The notes under the pieces: model-generated | What the model saw: only the letters and a program-made list of their open reading frames with translations | Database searches by the model: none | What the model was told of the DNA's origin: nothing | Made by a program: the position numbers and the translations under genes | Shown here: positions 18,461-27,311 of the stretch, one piece after another | Position numbering within the stretch: the stretch's first letter is position 1 | Layout: each line of letters starts with the position of its first letter | Source of the DNA: Micromonospora gifhornensis | GTDB lineage: Bacteria; Actinomycetota; Actinomycetes; Mycobacteriales; Micromonosporaceae | Direction of reading: 5' to 3' | NCBI RefSeq assembly: GCF_016863515.1 | Contig: NZ_BOPA01000018.1 | Span: 124,001 to 188,000, forward strand | Length of the DNA stretch: 64,000 bases

Positions 18461-18968
18461 GACGGTTCAACTCCTCGCGTAGGGCGGACTCGGCCCGGCG
18501 TACGGTGGTGCCGACACTGCCGGGGGAGAGATCGAGGGCGGCGGCGACCTCGGCGTAGCTGAGACCGCTGTGCCGCAGCAGCAGGGCGACGGCCTGGCGG
18601 CGGGGCAGCCGGTCCAACGCGGCGCGCACCCGTCGGCGCTCGTCGCGGGTCACCACCGCCTCCGCGATGTCGGGACCGACCGTCTCCGGGGCACCGGCGA
18701 CCTGTTCACGGGCGGTGCGTCGACGGCGGGACCGGACCTGGTTCAGTGCGGTGTGCGCCGCCGCGACCGACAGCCAGCCCACCGCCTGCCCGGCCGGCAC
18801 CGAGGAACGCCCGAAGGCGAGGAACACCTCCTGCGCCACGTCCTCGGCCTCGGCGCGGGAGCCGAGCACCCGGGCGGCGACCCCGACGATCCGGGGATAA
18901 CAGGCCCGGAAGACCTGTTCGAGGTCGGCGCGGATGCCGTCGCGCCCGGCCGCGGCCGAACCGACCAC
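18444..18968 (-). CDS. ECF-type RNA polymerase sigma factor
   Basis: The protein has sigma region 2 (VFRACYPRIVGVAARVLGSRAEAEDVAQEVFLAFGR) and region 4 (ALDRLPRRQAVALLLRHSGLSYAEVAAALDLSPGSVGTTVRRAESALREEL). The frame is open up to 19142, but I prefer the GTG at 18968 because AAGGGG lies 6-7 nt upstream and gives a 174-residue protein, the usual ECF size. An ATG at 19082 would add a basic, low-complexity N-terminus. It is the first gene of the unit with anti-sigma, ABC ATPase and permease, and probably activates its own operon. Confidence 0.88.
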   Translation of the reverse strand: MVGSAAAGRDGIRADLEQVFRACYPRIVGVAARVLGSRAEAEDVAQEVFLAFGRSSVPAGQAVGWLSVAAAHTALNQVRSRRRRTAREQVAGAPETVGPDIAEAVVTRDERRRVRAALDRLPRRQAVALLLRHSGLSYAEVAAALDLSPGSVGTTVRRAESALREELNRHASSE

Positions 18969-19142
18969 ACCATCCCCCTTCCGCACCGTACGTCCGGTGG
19001 GTCTGTGGTGGCCGCGCGCGGACCAGGCGGCCGCCGCGGCGGTCACCCGCCCCGGTGCCACGAGTCCAGCTTCCTCCTCCATACCTGTGAAGCACCGCCG
19101 ACGGCCCGGAAGTGACACGCGCCGACGAATTCTCAGAAACAC

Positions 19143-19181
19143 GTACGGGTAGCGCGGCAGTCGACGCCGCGCTACCCGTAC
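19143..19181. terminator. Terminator hairpin downstream of katG
   Basis: A perfect 16-bp stem (GTACGGGTAGCGCGGC and complement) with a 7-nt loop sits 17 bp beyond the katG stop codon, in its direction of transcription. Confidence 0.85.
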
Positions 19182-19197
19182 CGTTGCCCGGCCGCGC

Positions 19198-21420
<2,223 letters not shown>

Positions 21421-21446
21421 CTATGTCAACTGGCCGTCCCGGTCAC

Positions 21447-21503
21447 GAGTCACTGCGTACCGGGCGAGTCACTGTGTGCCGGGCCAGTCACTGCGTGCCG
21501 GGC
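21447..21503. repeat. Three tandem copies of a 19-bp repeat upstream of katG
   Basis: Copies at 21447-21465, 21466-21484 and 21485-21503 follow (G/C)AGTCACTG(C/T)GT(A/G)CCGGGC with one to three differences and no spacers. The 19-bp period is close to two helical turns. The array lies between katG and the divergent VOC gene and could be a repeated protein-binding site. Confidence 0.8.
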
Positions 21504-21632
21504 CAGGATGCGTCCGCGGTGGCAGTCGCCTTCGGTAGCGTTGCGCACGCCGAGCCCGCGCCGCCGGTGGACGCCGAAATCGACGCCCGCTCGGTGACGG
21601 GCATCCACCCTCGATTCGTGGGAGACCGAAAC

Positions 21633-22094
21633 GTGAATTCGTCTGAGCGACCCGCGTCGCCGGTACGCCAGTTGCGGCTCGTGGTCGAAGCCGACGACTA
21701 CGAGGCGGCGGTGCGCTTCTACCGCGACGTGCTCGGCCTACCCGAGCAGGCGGCCTACTCCGGTGACGACGACGCCCGGGTGGTGATCCTGGATGCCGGC
21801 CGCGCCACCCTGGAGATCGCCAACCCGGCGCAGAAGCGAATGATCGACGAGGTCGAGGTCGGACAGCAGGTCGCCCCCCGACTGCGCGTGGCGTTCGAGG
21901 TCGACGACACCGCCGCCACCACCGACCGCCTGGTCGAAGCCGGTGCCACCCAGGTCGCCCCGCCCACCACCACCCCGTGGCACTCGGTCAACGCCCGCCT
22001 GGACGCCCCCGCCGACCTCCACATAACCCTCTTCCAGGAACTACACACCCCCGAAACCCGCGCCACCCTGGACGGCTTCACCACCAACCCCTAA
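21633..22094 (+). CDS. VOC (glyoxalase/bleomycin resistance) superfamily protein
   Basis: A 153-residue single-domain vicinal-oxygen-chelate protein. It has the beta-alpha-beta signature VRQLRLVVEADDYEAAVRFYRDVLGLP, a second half with LRVAFEVDDTAATTDRLVEAGA, and ends WHSVNARLDAPADLHITLFQEL. The GTG at 21633 is preceded by GGGAG at an 8-nt spacing. The open frame extends upstream through the tandem repeat but has no ribosome site there. It is probably a metal-dependent lyase, dioxygenase or binding protein. The substrate cannot be inferred. Confidence 0.85.
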   Translation: MNSSERPASPVRQLRLVVEADDYEAAVRFYRDVLGLPEQAAYSGDDDARVVILDAGRATLEIANPAQKRMIDEVEVGQQVAPRLRVAFEVDDTAATTDRLVEAGATQVAPPTTTPWHSVNARLDAPADLHITLFQELHTPETRATLDGFTTNP

Positions 22095-22142
22095 CCCCGA
22101 CAGGCCACCCCCGTCCCACCCACCCTCACACCCCCTCCTGGG

Positions 22143-22208
22143 CCTGTTGATCAAGAGGTTTGCGTCTCGGGAATGCGTTCTGGAGACCAAAACCTCTTGA
22201 TCAACAGG
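22143..22208. repeat. Hairpin repeat element, copy 1 (left of argS)
   Basis: Two 26-nt arms (22143-22168 and 22183-22208) pair at 24 of 26 positions around a 14-nt loop. The arm core GTTGATCAAGAGGTTT recurs exactly in the second copy at 24256. The element follows the VOC gene by 48 bp. It is preceded by a C-rich tract (about 22095-22142) and followed by a G-rich tract. It may be a dispersed REP-like element and/or a terminator. Confidence 0.85.
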
Positions 22209-22285
22209 GCGGGGGTGGGGCGGGGGGCTGGGGCGGGCAGGGGGCGGGGTGTGGGGTGGGGGTGGGGGTGGGGGCGGTGGGCGTA
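22209..22285 (+). other. G-tract with G-quadruplex potential
   Basis: More than ten runs of three or more G separated by one to three bases occur on the plus strand right after the hairpin repeat, with the motif GGGGGTGGGGGTGGGGGCGG near 22257-22276. No gene is visible here, and the short open frames through it are low-complexity Gly/Trp/Arg. It lies within the 391-bp gap before argS. Confidence 0.7.
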
Positions 22286-22340
22286 CAGTGCGGGTAGTTG
22301 GTGGCGCTTGGTGCGCGACCTTGGCGTTGAGGCGGTGGAG

Positions 22341-22388
22341 ATGGGACCGGTGGTCGCCGTCCGCCGCGGGCGCCTGCGACGACGATAG
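22341..22388 (+). CDS. Arginine-rich leader peptide of argS (putative attenuator ORF)
   Basis: The short ORF encodes MGPVVAVRRGRLRRR and a TAG stop. GGAG (22337-22340) abuts the ATG but is 9 nt from an in-frame GTG at 22350, which would give a 12-residue peptide with the same six arginines. Three codons are CGC and the last three are consecutive CGA, rare in such GC-rich genomes. All six should be read by the same tRNA-Arg with an inosine anticodon. The CGA run and the stop lie inside the left side of a terminator-like hairpin (22377-22394), 97 bp ahead of argS. This is the expected layout of a leader peptide that senses arginyl-tRNA supply. It is too short to be a normal gene and has not been tested. 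Confidence 0.6.
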   Translation: MGPVVAVRRGRLRRR

Positions 22389-22401
22389 TCGTCGATCTTT
22401 T
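22377..22401 (+). terminator. Attenuator-type terminator in the argS leader
   Basis: CGACGAC (22377-22383), a GATA loop and GTCGTCG (22388-22394) form a perfect 7-bp stem followed by ATCTTTT (22395-22401), the clearest hairpin-plus-T-run in the window. Its left arm is the Arg-codon run and its loop and right arm contain the leader stop codon. A possible competing partner GTCGTC occurs at 22444-22449. Confidence 0.6.
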
Positions 22402-22485
22402 CGCGCGTTCTCCGTCGTGTCCGCCGCCGTACTGCGGCCGGCCGTCGTCTTGTGACCCGCTGTCCCCGCCCTCTCGGGAGTACCC

Positions 22486-24207
22486 GTGACCGTGCCCTCG
22501 TTGGCCTCGTCGTTGTCCGACACCGTCTCCGCCGCCGCGACATCCCTCGGGTTGGCGGACTTCGTTGCCCAGGTGCGCCGATCGGAGCACGCCGACTTCC
22601 AGGCCGACGGGGTGCTGGCGGCGGCCCGGACGCTGCGGCGGCGTCCGCGTGACATCGCCGCGGAGGTGGTCGAGGCACTGCGCGCCGACGACCTGGTGGC
22701 CGAGGTGGCCGGGCCCGGCTTCGTCAACCTGGACCTGACCGACCGGACACTGTTGACGCAGCTCGCCGGGCGGCTCGCCGACCCCCGGCTGGGCGTCGGG
22801 ACGCCGGAGACCGGGGTCACCACCGTCGTCGACTACTCGCAGCCGAACATCGCCAAGGAGATGCACGTCGGGCACCTGCGCTCCACCATCATCGGCGACG
22901 CGCTGGTACGCATCCTCGAACACCTCGGCGGCACGGTGGTACGCCGCAACCACATCGGCGACTGGGGCACCCAGTTCGGCATGCTCATCCAGTACCAGAA
23001 CGAGCAGCCCGCGGCGGCCGGCGGCGACGACGCGTCGATGAGCCGGTTGGCCGCGCTGTACCGGCAGGCCCGGGCCCGGTTCGACACCGATCCGCAGTTC
23101 GCCGTACGGGCCCGGCAACGGGTGGTGGCGTTGCAGGGCGGCGACCCGGACACCGTGGCCGCCTGGCAGGACATCGTCGCCGAGTCCACCCGCTACTTCA
23201 CCGAGATCTACGACCGGCTCGGCGTACGGCTGACCGCCGCCGACGCGGTCGGCGAGAGCGCGTACAACGATGCCCTGCCCGGCGTCGCCGCGGACCTGGC
23301 GGCGCAGGCGGTGGCGGTGCCCAGCGACGGCGCGCTCTGCGTCTTCTTCGACCAGGTACGCGGTCCGGACGGCGCGCCGAGCCCGCTGATCGTCCGCAAA
23401 CGTGACGGTGGCTTCGGCTACGCCGCTACCGACCTGGCGGCGCTGCGGCAACGGGTCGGCGAGCTGCACGCCGACCGGCTGCTCTACGTGGTCGACGCCC
23501 GACAGTCACTGCACTTCACCATGGTCTTCGACACCGCCCGGCGAGCCGGCTGGCTACCGCCGCAGGTGTCCGCCGTGCACGTCGCCTTCGGCACGGTCCT
23601 CGGCCCGGACGGACGGCCGTTCAAGACCCGGGCCGGTGACACCGTGCGCCTGGTGGACCTGCTCACCGAGGCCGTCGACCGGGCCCGCGAGGTGGTCGCC
23701 GCCAAGAACCCGGACCTGACCGGCGCGGCCCTGCACGAGCGGGCCCGGCAGGTCGGCATCGGCGCGGTCAAGTACGCCGACCTGGCCACCAGCCGTACCC
23801 GCGACTACACCTACGACCCGCAGCGGATGCTGGCGTTGACCGGCAACACCGGCGTCTACCTCCAGTACGCGCACGCCCGGATCCGATCCCTGCTGGCCCG
23901 GGCCGGCAACCCCGCCGTCACGGTGGACCCGACGACGACACTGGAGCCGGCCGAGCGGGCGCTGATCCTCGACCTCGACGGCTTCGCCGACACCCTCACC
24001 GAGGTGCTCACCCACTACGAACCCCACCGCCTCTGCGGCTACCTGTACCGCCTGGCGCAGACCTTCACCACCTTCTACGAACACTGCCCGGTACTGCGCG
24101 CCCCCGACCCGATCCGCGCCAACCGACTGGCCCTGTGCCACCTCACCGGCGAAACCCTCCACACCGGCCTGTCCCTCCTCGGCATCCCCGCCCCCACCCA
24201 CCTCTAG
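22486..24207 (+). CDS. argS: Arginine-tRNA ligase
   Basis: A 573-residue class Ia synthetase that charges tRNA-Arg with L-arginine. It has the N-terminal Arg-tRNA synthetase-specific domain (residues 1-105), the HIGH motif as HVGH (127-130) in NIAKEMHVGHLRSTIIGD, a KMSKS-like loop around Lys380 (GRPFKTRAGD), and a C-terminal DALR anticodon-binding domain (TGNTGVYLQYAHARI onward). The GTG start follows GGGAG at about 6 nt. The gene stands alone, preceded by the putative Arg leader peptide and hairpin, and is flanked on both sides by the same hairpin repeat. It cannot be seen from this window whether the genome has another argS copy. Confidence 0.95.
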   Translation: MTVPSLASSLSDTVSAAATSLGLADFVAQVRRSEHADFQADGVLAAARTLRRRPRDIAAEVVEALRADDLVAEVAGPGFVNLDLTDRTLLTQLAGRLADPRLGVGTPETGVTTVVDYSQPNIAKEMHVGHLRSTIIGDALVRILEHLGGTVVRRNHIGDWGTQFGMLIQYQNEQPAAAGGDDASMSRLAALYRQARARFDTDPQFAVRARQRVVALQGGDPDTVAAWQDIVAESTRYFTEIYDRLGVRLTAADAVGESAYNDALPGVAADLAAQAVAVPSDGALCVFFDQVRGPDGAPSPLIVRKRDGGFGYAATDLAALRQRVGELHADRLLYVVDARQSLHFTMVFDTARRAGWLPPQVSAVHVAFGTVLGPDGRPFKTRAGDTVRLVDLLTEAVDRAREVVAAKNPDLTGAALHERARQVGIGAVKYADLATSRTRDYTYDPQRMLALTGNTGVYLQYAHARIRSLLARAGNPAVTVDPTTTLEPAERALILDLDGFADTLTEVLTHYEPHRLCGYLYRLAQTFTTFYEHCPVLRAPDPIRANRLALCHLTGETLHTGLSLLGIPAPTHL

Positions 24208-24255
24208 CCCTCCCACCCTCGCCCACCCCACCCCGCCCTCACCCTCCCGCCCTCG

Positions 24256-24325
24256 CCCTGGTTGATCAAGAGGTTTGCGTCTCCGGCATGCCCTTCCGAG
24301 ACCAAAACCTCTTGATCAACCAGGG
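24256..24325. repeat. Hairpin repeat element, copy 2 (right of argS)
   Basis: Arms 24256-24283 and 24298-24325 (28 nt) pair with two mismatches around a 14-nt loop. The arm cores are identical to those at 22143-22208, and again a C-rich tract (24208-24260) precedes and a G-rich tract (24322-24378) follows. It lies between the convergent argS and VOC genes, so it could terminate both. Confidence 0.85.
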
Positions 24326-24340
24326 AAAGGGGGGCGGGAG

Positions 24341-25081
24341 TCAGGGGTGGGGGAGCCAGGGGGTGAGGGTGTCGGGGGTGGCGATGGAGTGGCGGATCTG
24401 GTCGCGTTCCTCGGCGGTCAGGGGCAGGGCGCGGAGTCGGTCGCCCCAGGCGGGCACCAGCTCCACCTTGCCCAGGGCGGTCGACAGTTCGATCAGGGCG
24501 GCGAGTGCCAACGCCTGCTCCACGGCGGGGGCCGCGTCGCCGTGCCGGCGCAGTCCGGAGTTGAGCGCGCGGAAGGCTGCCTGGTCGTCGCTCTTGAACT
24601 CGCGCAGGATGCGGGCGTTGTCGATCACCCGGGCCAGACCGGCCAGCTCTTTCGACCCGCCGTACTCCAGTTCGGCCGGCTCGTCGCGGCGGATGAAGGT
24701 GATGATGTTGCCGGACGGGTCGACGACGCTGAACCGCGACGCACCGGGCCGGTAGCGGGTGATCCGGGGCAACCCGCGGGACAGCATCTTGCCGTACGTG
24801 CCACGCATCCCCGCGACGAACGCGGCATGGTACGGCGCGACCGCGTCGACCATCACCAGGCAGCCGGTGTGCTGTTCGGCCGGCTCGAACCCCCGTGGCG
24901 GTCGGCCGTAGTGCAACTCGAAGCCGCTGAACTCGAAGGCGAGGAACAGGTACGGCTTGCGTTGCTCCCAGGTCACCGCGAAGCCGAGTGCCCGCCAGAA
25001 GGCGATCGTCTCGTCCGCCGCCGCGCAGGGCAGCAGCGGCACGGTGGTCTCGTTCGGCGTGATCCGTTCCTCGGTCGTCAT
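24341..25081 (-). CDS. VOC-family protein with a C-terminal extension
   Basis: 246 residues from the ATG at 25081. The longer open frame has no ribosome site. Residues 15-135 form a VOC/bleomycin-resistance-like domain (LLPCAAADETIAFWRALGFAVTW to FSVVDPSGNIITFIRRDEP). The last roughly 105 residues are helical (LARVIDNARILREFKSDDQAAFRALNSGL, then a short tetratrico-like stretch) and I do not recognise them. The gene is convergent with argS across hairpin repeat 2. Members of this type are often annotated as glyoxalase or bleomycin resistance, but resistance is not demonstrable here. Confidence 0.82.
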   Translation of the reverse strand: MTTEERITPNETTVPLLPCAAADETIAFWRALGFAVTWEQRKPYLFLAFEFSGFELHYGRPPRGFEPAEQHTGCLVMVDAVAPYHAAFVAGMRGTYGKMLSRGLPRITRYRPGASRFSVVDPSGNIITFIRRDEPAELEYGGSKELAGLARVIDNARILREFKSDDQAAFRALNSGLRRHGDAAPAVEQALALAALIELSTALGKVELVPAWGDRLRALPLTAEERDQIRHSIATPDTLTPWLPHP

Positions 25082-25303
25082 CACCTGTTCCCCGGTTCCG
25101 GTCGATGTCCTGACCAGTGTGTCCCGCCCACGTCGTAGTACCGGGGCCCCGGGGGGACAGGCGTCGATCGTCGGGTCTGATCTGCGCTCGGGCGGACCTC
25201 GTGGCAACCGATGTACGTCGATGTCTTGACAGTGCGATGAGGGCCGTAAACACTTGCGAAACAAGCCGATAACAGTGAATCCGGCGCGTTGCCGGCAGCT
25301 GTT

Positions 25304-25315
25304 GTTAACGCTCAC
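25304..25315 (+). promoter_or_regulatory. LacI-type operator upstream of the GH43-AbfB gene
   Basis: GTTAACGCTCAC differs from the operators at 7222 and 7302 by one or two bases (compared in either orientation) and lies 58 bp before the start codon. A TTGACA element at 25226-25231 is a possible -35, but a good -10 is not obvious. The 290-bp gap it occupies holds no other gene. Confidence 0.65.
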
Positions 25316-25372
25316 AAGCGTGCTCGGCCGTGCATTGCCGTCCCTGGACCCCGCCGGCGAGGAGAGCAACGG

Positions 25373-26908
25373 ATGTCGAGAGTTCTGGGTCGGATGAGTG
25401 CGCTGCTCGCCGCCGCCTGCCTACTGTTGCTGCCCGCCGCGCAGGCACCCCACGCCGAAGCCGCGCAGGCACCGCGCGCCGAGGCCGCCGCGCAGGCACC
25501 GCACGCCGAGGCAGCCGCAGCGGGGCCGCGCGCCGAGGCGGCGGCGCTGGACCCGTTCACCGGATACCTGATGGCGCACTTCACCGGGGAGTCCGCCAAC
25601 GGCGAGCAGGTCTATCTGGCGCACAGCTCCGACGGGCTGACCTGGCGCGACCTGAACAACGGCGGGCCGGTGCTGCTCTCCACCATCGGTACGCGTGGCG
25701 TCCGCGACCCCGCGCTGGTCCGCTCGCCCGCCGGTGACCGGTACTGGATCGTCGCGACCGATCTGCGCATCGCCAGCGGCACCTCCTGGAACGACGCCGC
25801 CAACCGGGGCAGCACCTCGCTCGTCGTGTGGGAGTCGCGTGACCTGGTGAACTGGTCCGCCCCCTGGTTGATCAACGTGGCCGGTGCGATCCCCGGAGCG
25901 GGCAACGCCTGGGCACCGGAGGCCATCTACAACCAGGCGACCGGCGACTACGTCATCTACTGGGCGACGAACTCCCCGCGCAACGGTGTCACCAAGCACC
26001 GGATCTGGTACGTGCGCACGACCGACTTCCGCAGCTTCACCGCCCCGCAGCTCTACATCGAGCGTCCGGGTGGTGGTCAGGGCATCATCGACACCCAGAT
26101 CATCGAGGTGCCCAACAGCGTCGGCGGCTACCGCTACTACCGGGCCTCGGCCGACGGGCACATCGCGATCGAGGCCAGCAACTCGATCCTCGGCACCTGG
26201 ACCAGCCTGGGCAACCTGTCCCACCTGGGCATCTCCAACGGCACCGGCGGCGGCAACGTGGTCGAGGGCCCGATGTGGATGCAGTTCAACGGCCGCAACG
26301 AGTGGGCGTTGTACCTCGACCAGTACGCCACCGGTCGCGGCTACCTGCCGATCACCTCGACGAACCTGGGCAGCGTCACCAACTTCCGGACCCGCTCCGA
26401 CTACCACATGGGTGCCAGCCGCAAGCGGCACGGCTCGATCCTCAACCTGACCGCCGCCGAGCAGAGCCGGGTGCTCGCCCGCTGGCCGAGCAACGCCCCG
26501 GTGCACCGGATCCAGGCGTACACCCACCAGGACCGCTACGTCCGGCACGCCAACTACGACGTACGCATCGACGCCAACGTCAACCCCGCCCAGGACGCCC
26601 AGTTCCGGGTGGTGCCGGGCTTGGCCAGCAACTCCGGGTACGTGTCGTTCGAGTCGGTCAACTATCCCGGCTACTACCTGCGGCACTACGGCTTCGACTT
26701 CGTGCTGGCGGCGAACGACGGCAGTTCGGTCTTCGCCGCCGACGCCACCTACCGGCAGGTAGCCGGGCTGGGCAACGGCGGTTGGTCGTCGTTCCAGTCG
26801 TACAACTACCCCGACCGGTACATCCGGCACTACGACTACCAGCTGCGCCTCGATCCGATCACCGACACGCAGAGCCGTAACGATGCCACGTTCCGGTTGA
26901 TGTCGTGA
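25373..26908 (+). CDS. Secreted GH43 exo-alpha-L-arabinofuranosidase with AbfB (CBM42) domain
   Basis: 511 residues from an ATG with GAGGAG about 8 nt upstream. After a signal peptide comes an odd Ala-rich repeat (APHAEAA/QAPRAEAA, four units, residues 22-60), then a GH43 catalytic domain with candidate residues Asp112 (VRDPAL), Asp240 (IIDTQ) and Glu298 (VVEGPMW), and WAPEAIYN. The C-terminal roughly 140 residues form an AbfB arabinose-binding beta-trefoil with repeated (Y/F)xxxNYPxxYxRHYxY motifs. This architecture matches exo-1,5-alpha-L-arabinofuranosidases of Streptomyces. The LacI-type operator upstream ties it to the arabinan locus at 0-12 kb although 13 kb of unrelated genes intervene. 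Confidence 0.92.
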   Translation: MSRVLGRMSALLAAACLLLLPAAQAPHAEAAQAPRAEAAAQAPHAEAAAAGPRAEAAALDPFTGYLMAHFTGESANGEQVYLAHSSDGLTWRDLNNGGPVLLSTIGTRGVRDPALVRSPAGDRYWIVATDLRIASGTSWNDAANRGSTSLVVWESRDLVNWSAPWLINVAGAIPGAGNAWAPEAIYNQATGDYVIYWATNSPRNGVTKHRIWYVRTTDFRSFTAPQLYIERPGGGQGIIDTQIIEVPNSVGGYRYYRASADGHIAIEASNSILGTWTSLGNLSHLGISNGTGGGNVVEGPMWMQFNGRNEWALYLDQYATGRGYLPITSTNLGSVTNFRTRSDYHMGASRKRHGSILNLTAAEQSRVLARWPSNAPVHRIQAYTHQDRYVRHANYDVRIDANVNPAQDAQFRVVPGLASNSGYVSFESVNYPGYYLRHYGFDFVLAANDGSSVFAADATYRQVAGLGNGGWSSFQSYNYPDRYIRHYDYQLRLDPITDTQSRNDATFRLMS

Positions 26909-26926
26909 CTTTCACCCACCCGGTCT

Positions 26927-26950
26927 GAGTCGTGCCGGCCGGTCCGACTC
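26927..26950. terminator. Probable terminator hairpin
   Basis: GAGTCG and CGACTC arms flank a palindromic CCGGCCGG centre, 19 bp after the GH43-AbfB stop codon. Confidence 0.55.
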
Positions 26951-26993
26951 GTACGATGGCGCAGGAGATCGCGCAGCGGCGGCGGGAGAGATC

Positions 26994-27221
26994 ATGGGCA
27001 AAGGCATCTACGTGCAGGAACTGCCGGGCATCGGTAAGCGGTACGACGTCGACCTGGGCAGCAACACCCAGCGGATCTCGATCGTCGTACGCCGGGACGG
27101 TGCCCGGGACCTGTACGTCTTCGCCGCCGGCGCGGACGATCCGGTAGCGGTGATCGAGATGTCGGAGGAGCAGGCCCGCAAGGTGGGCGCGCTGCTGACC
27201 GGCACCTACTTCTCCGACTAG
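26994..27221 (+). CDS. Small regulatory subunit of a cation:proton antiporter (KhtT N-domain-like)
   Basis: A 75-residue protein (VQELPGIGKRYDVDLG near the start, then RISIVVRRDGARDLYVFAAG). It matches the N-terminal part of KhtT/TrkA-associated regulatory subunits of CPA2 antiporters. It lacks the C-terminal TrkA-C (RCK) domain that a full-length KhtT has, so it is a short version. The start is ATG preceded by GGGAGAG. The antiporter gene follows after 90 bp, so the two are probably expressed together. Confidence 0.8.
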   Translation: MGKGIYVQELPGIGKRYDVDLGSNTQRISIVVRRDGARDLYVFAAGADDPVAVIEMSEEQARKVGALLTGTYFSD

Positions 27222-27311
27222 TCGGTCCTGCCGCGGGCCCCGGGGGTGACCTCGACGGCCCGCGTCGCCCTGCCCTGCCCTGACCGTCGAGTTCACCCGG
27301 GAGTCCTCACC

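Noticed and set aside
22335..22485. T-box riboswitch upstream of argS
   Set aside because: No T-box consensus or specifier stem was found. The Arg leader ORF and hairpin explain the region better.
22143..24325. Insertion-sequence ends around argS
   Set aside because: The two hairpin repeats are not in inverted orientation relative to each other as transposon ends would be, no transposase or target duplication is visible, and the enclosed gene is an essential-type synthetase.
24341..25081. Bleomycin-type resistance gene
   Set aside because: The VOC fold alone does not indicate drug binding, and the C-terminal extension is not typical of known resistance proteins.
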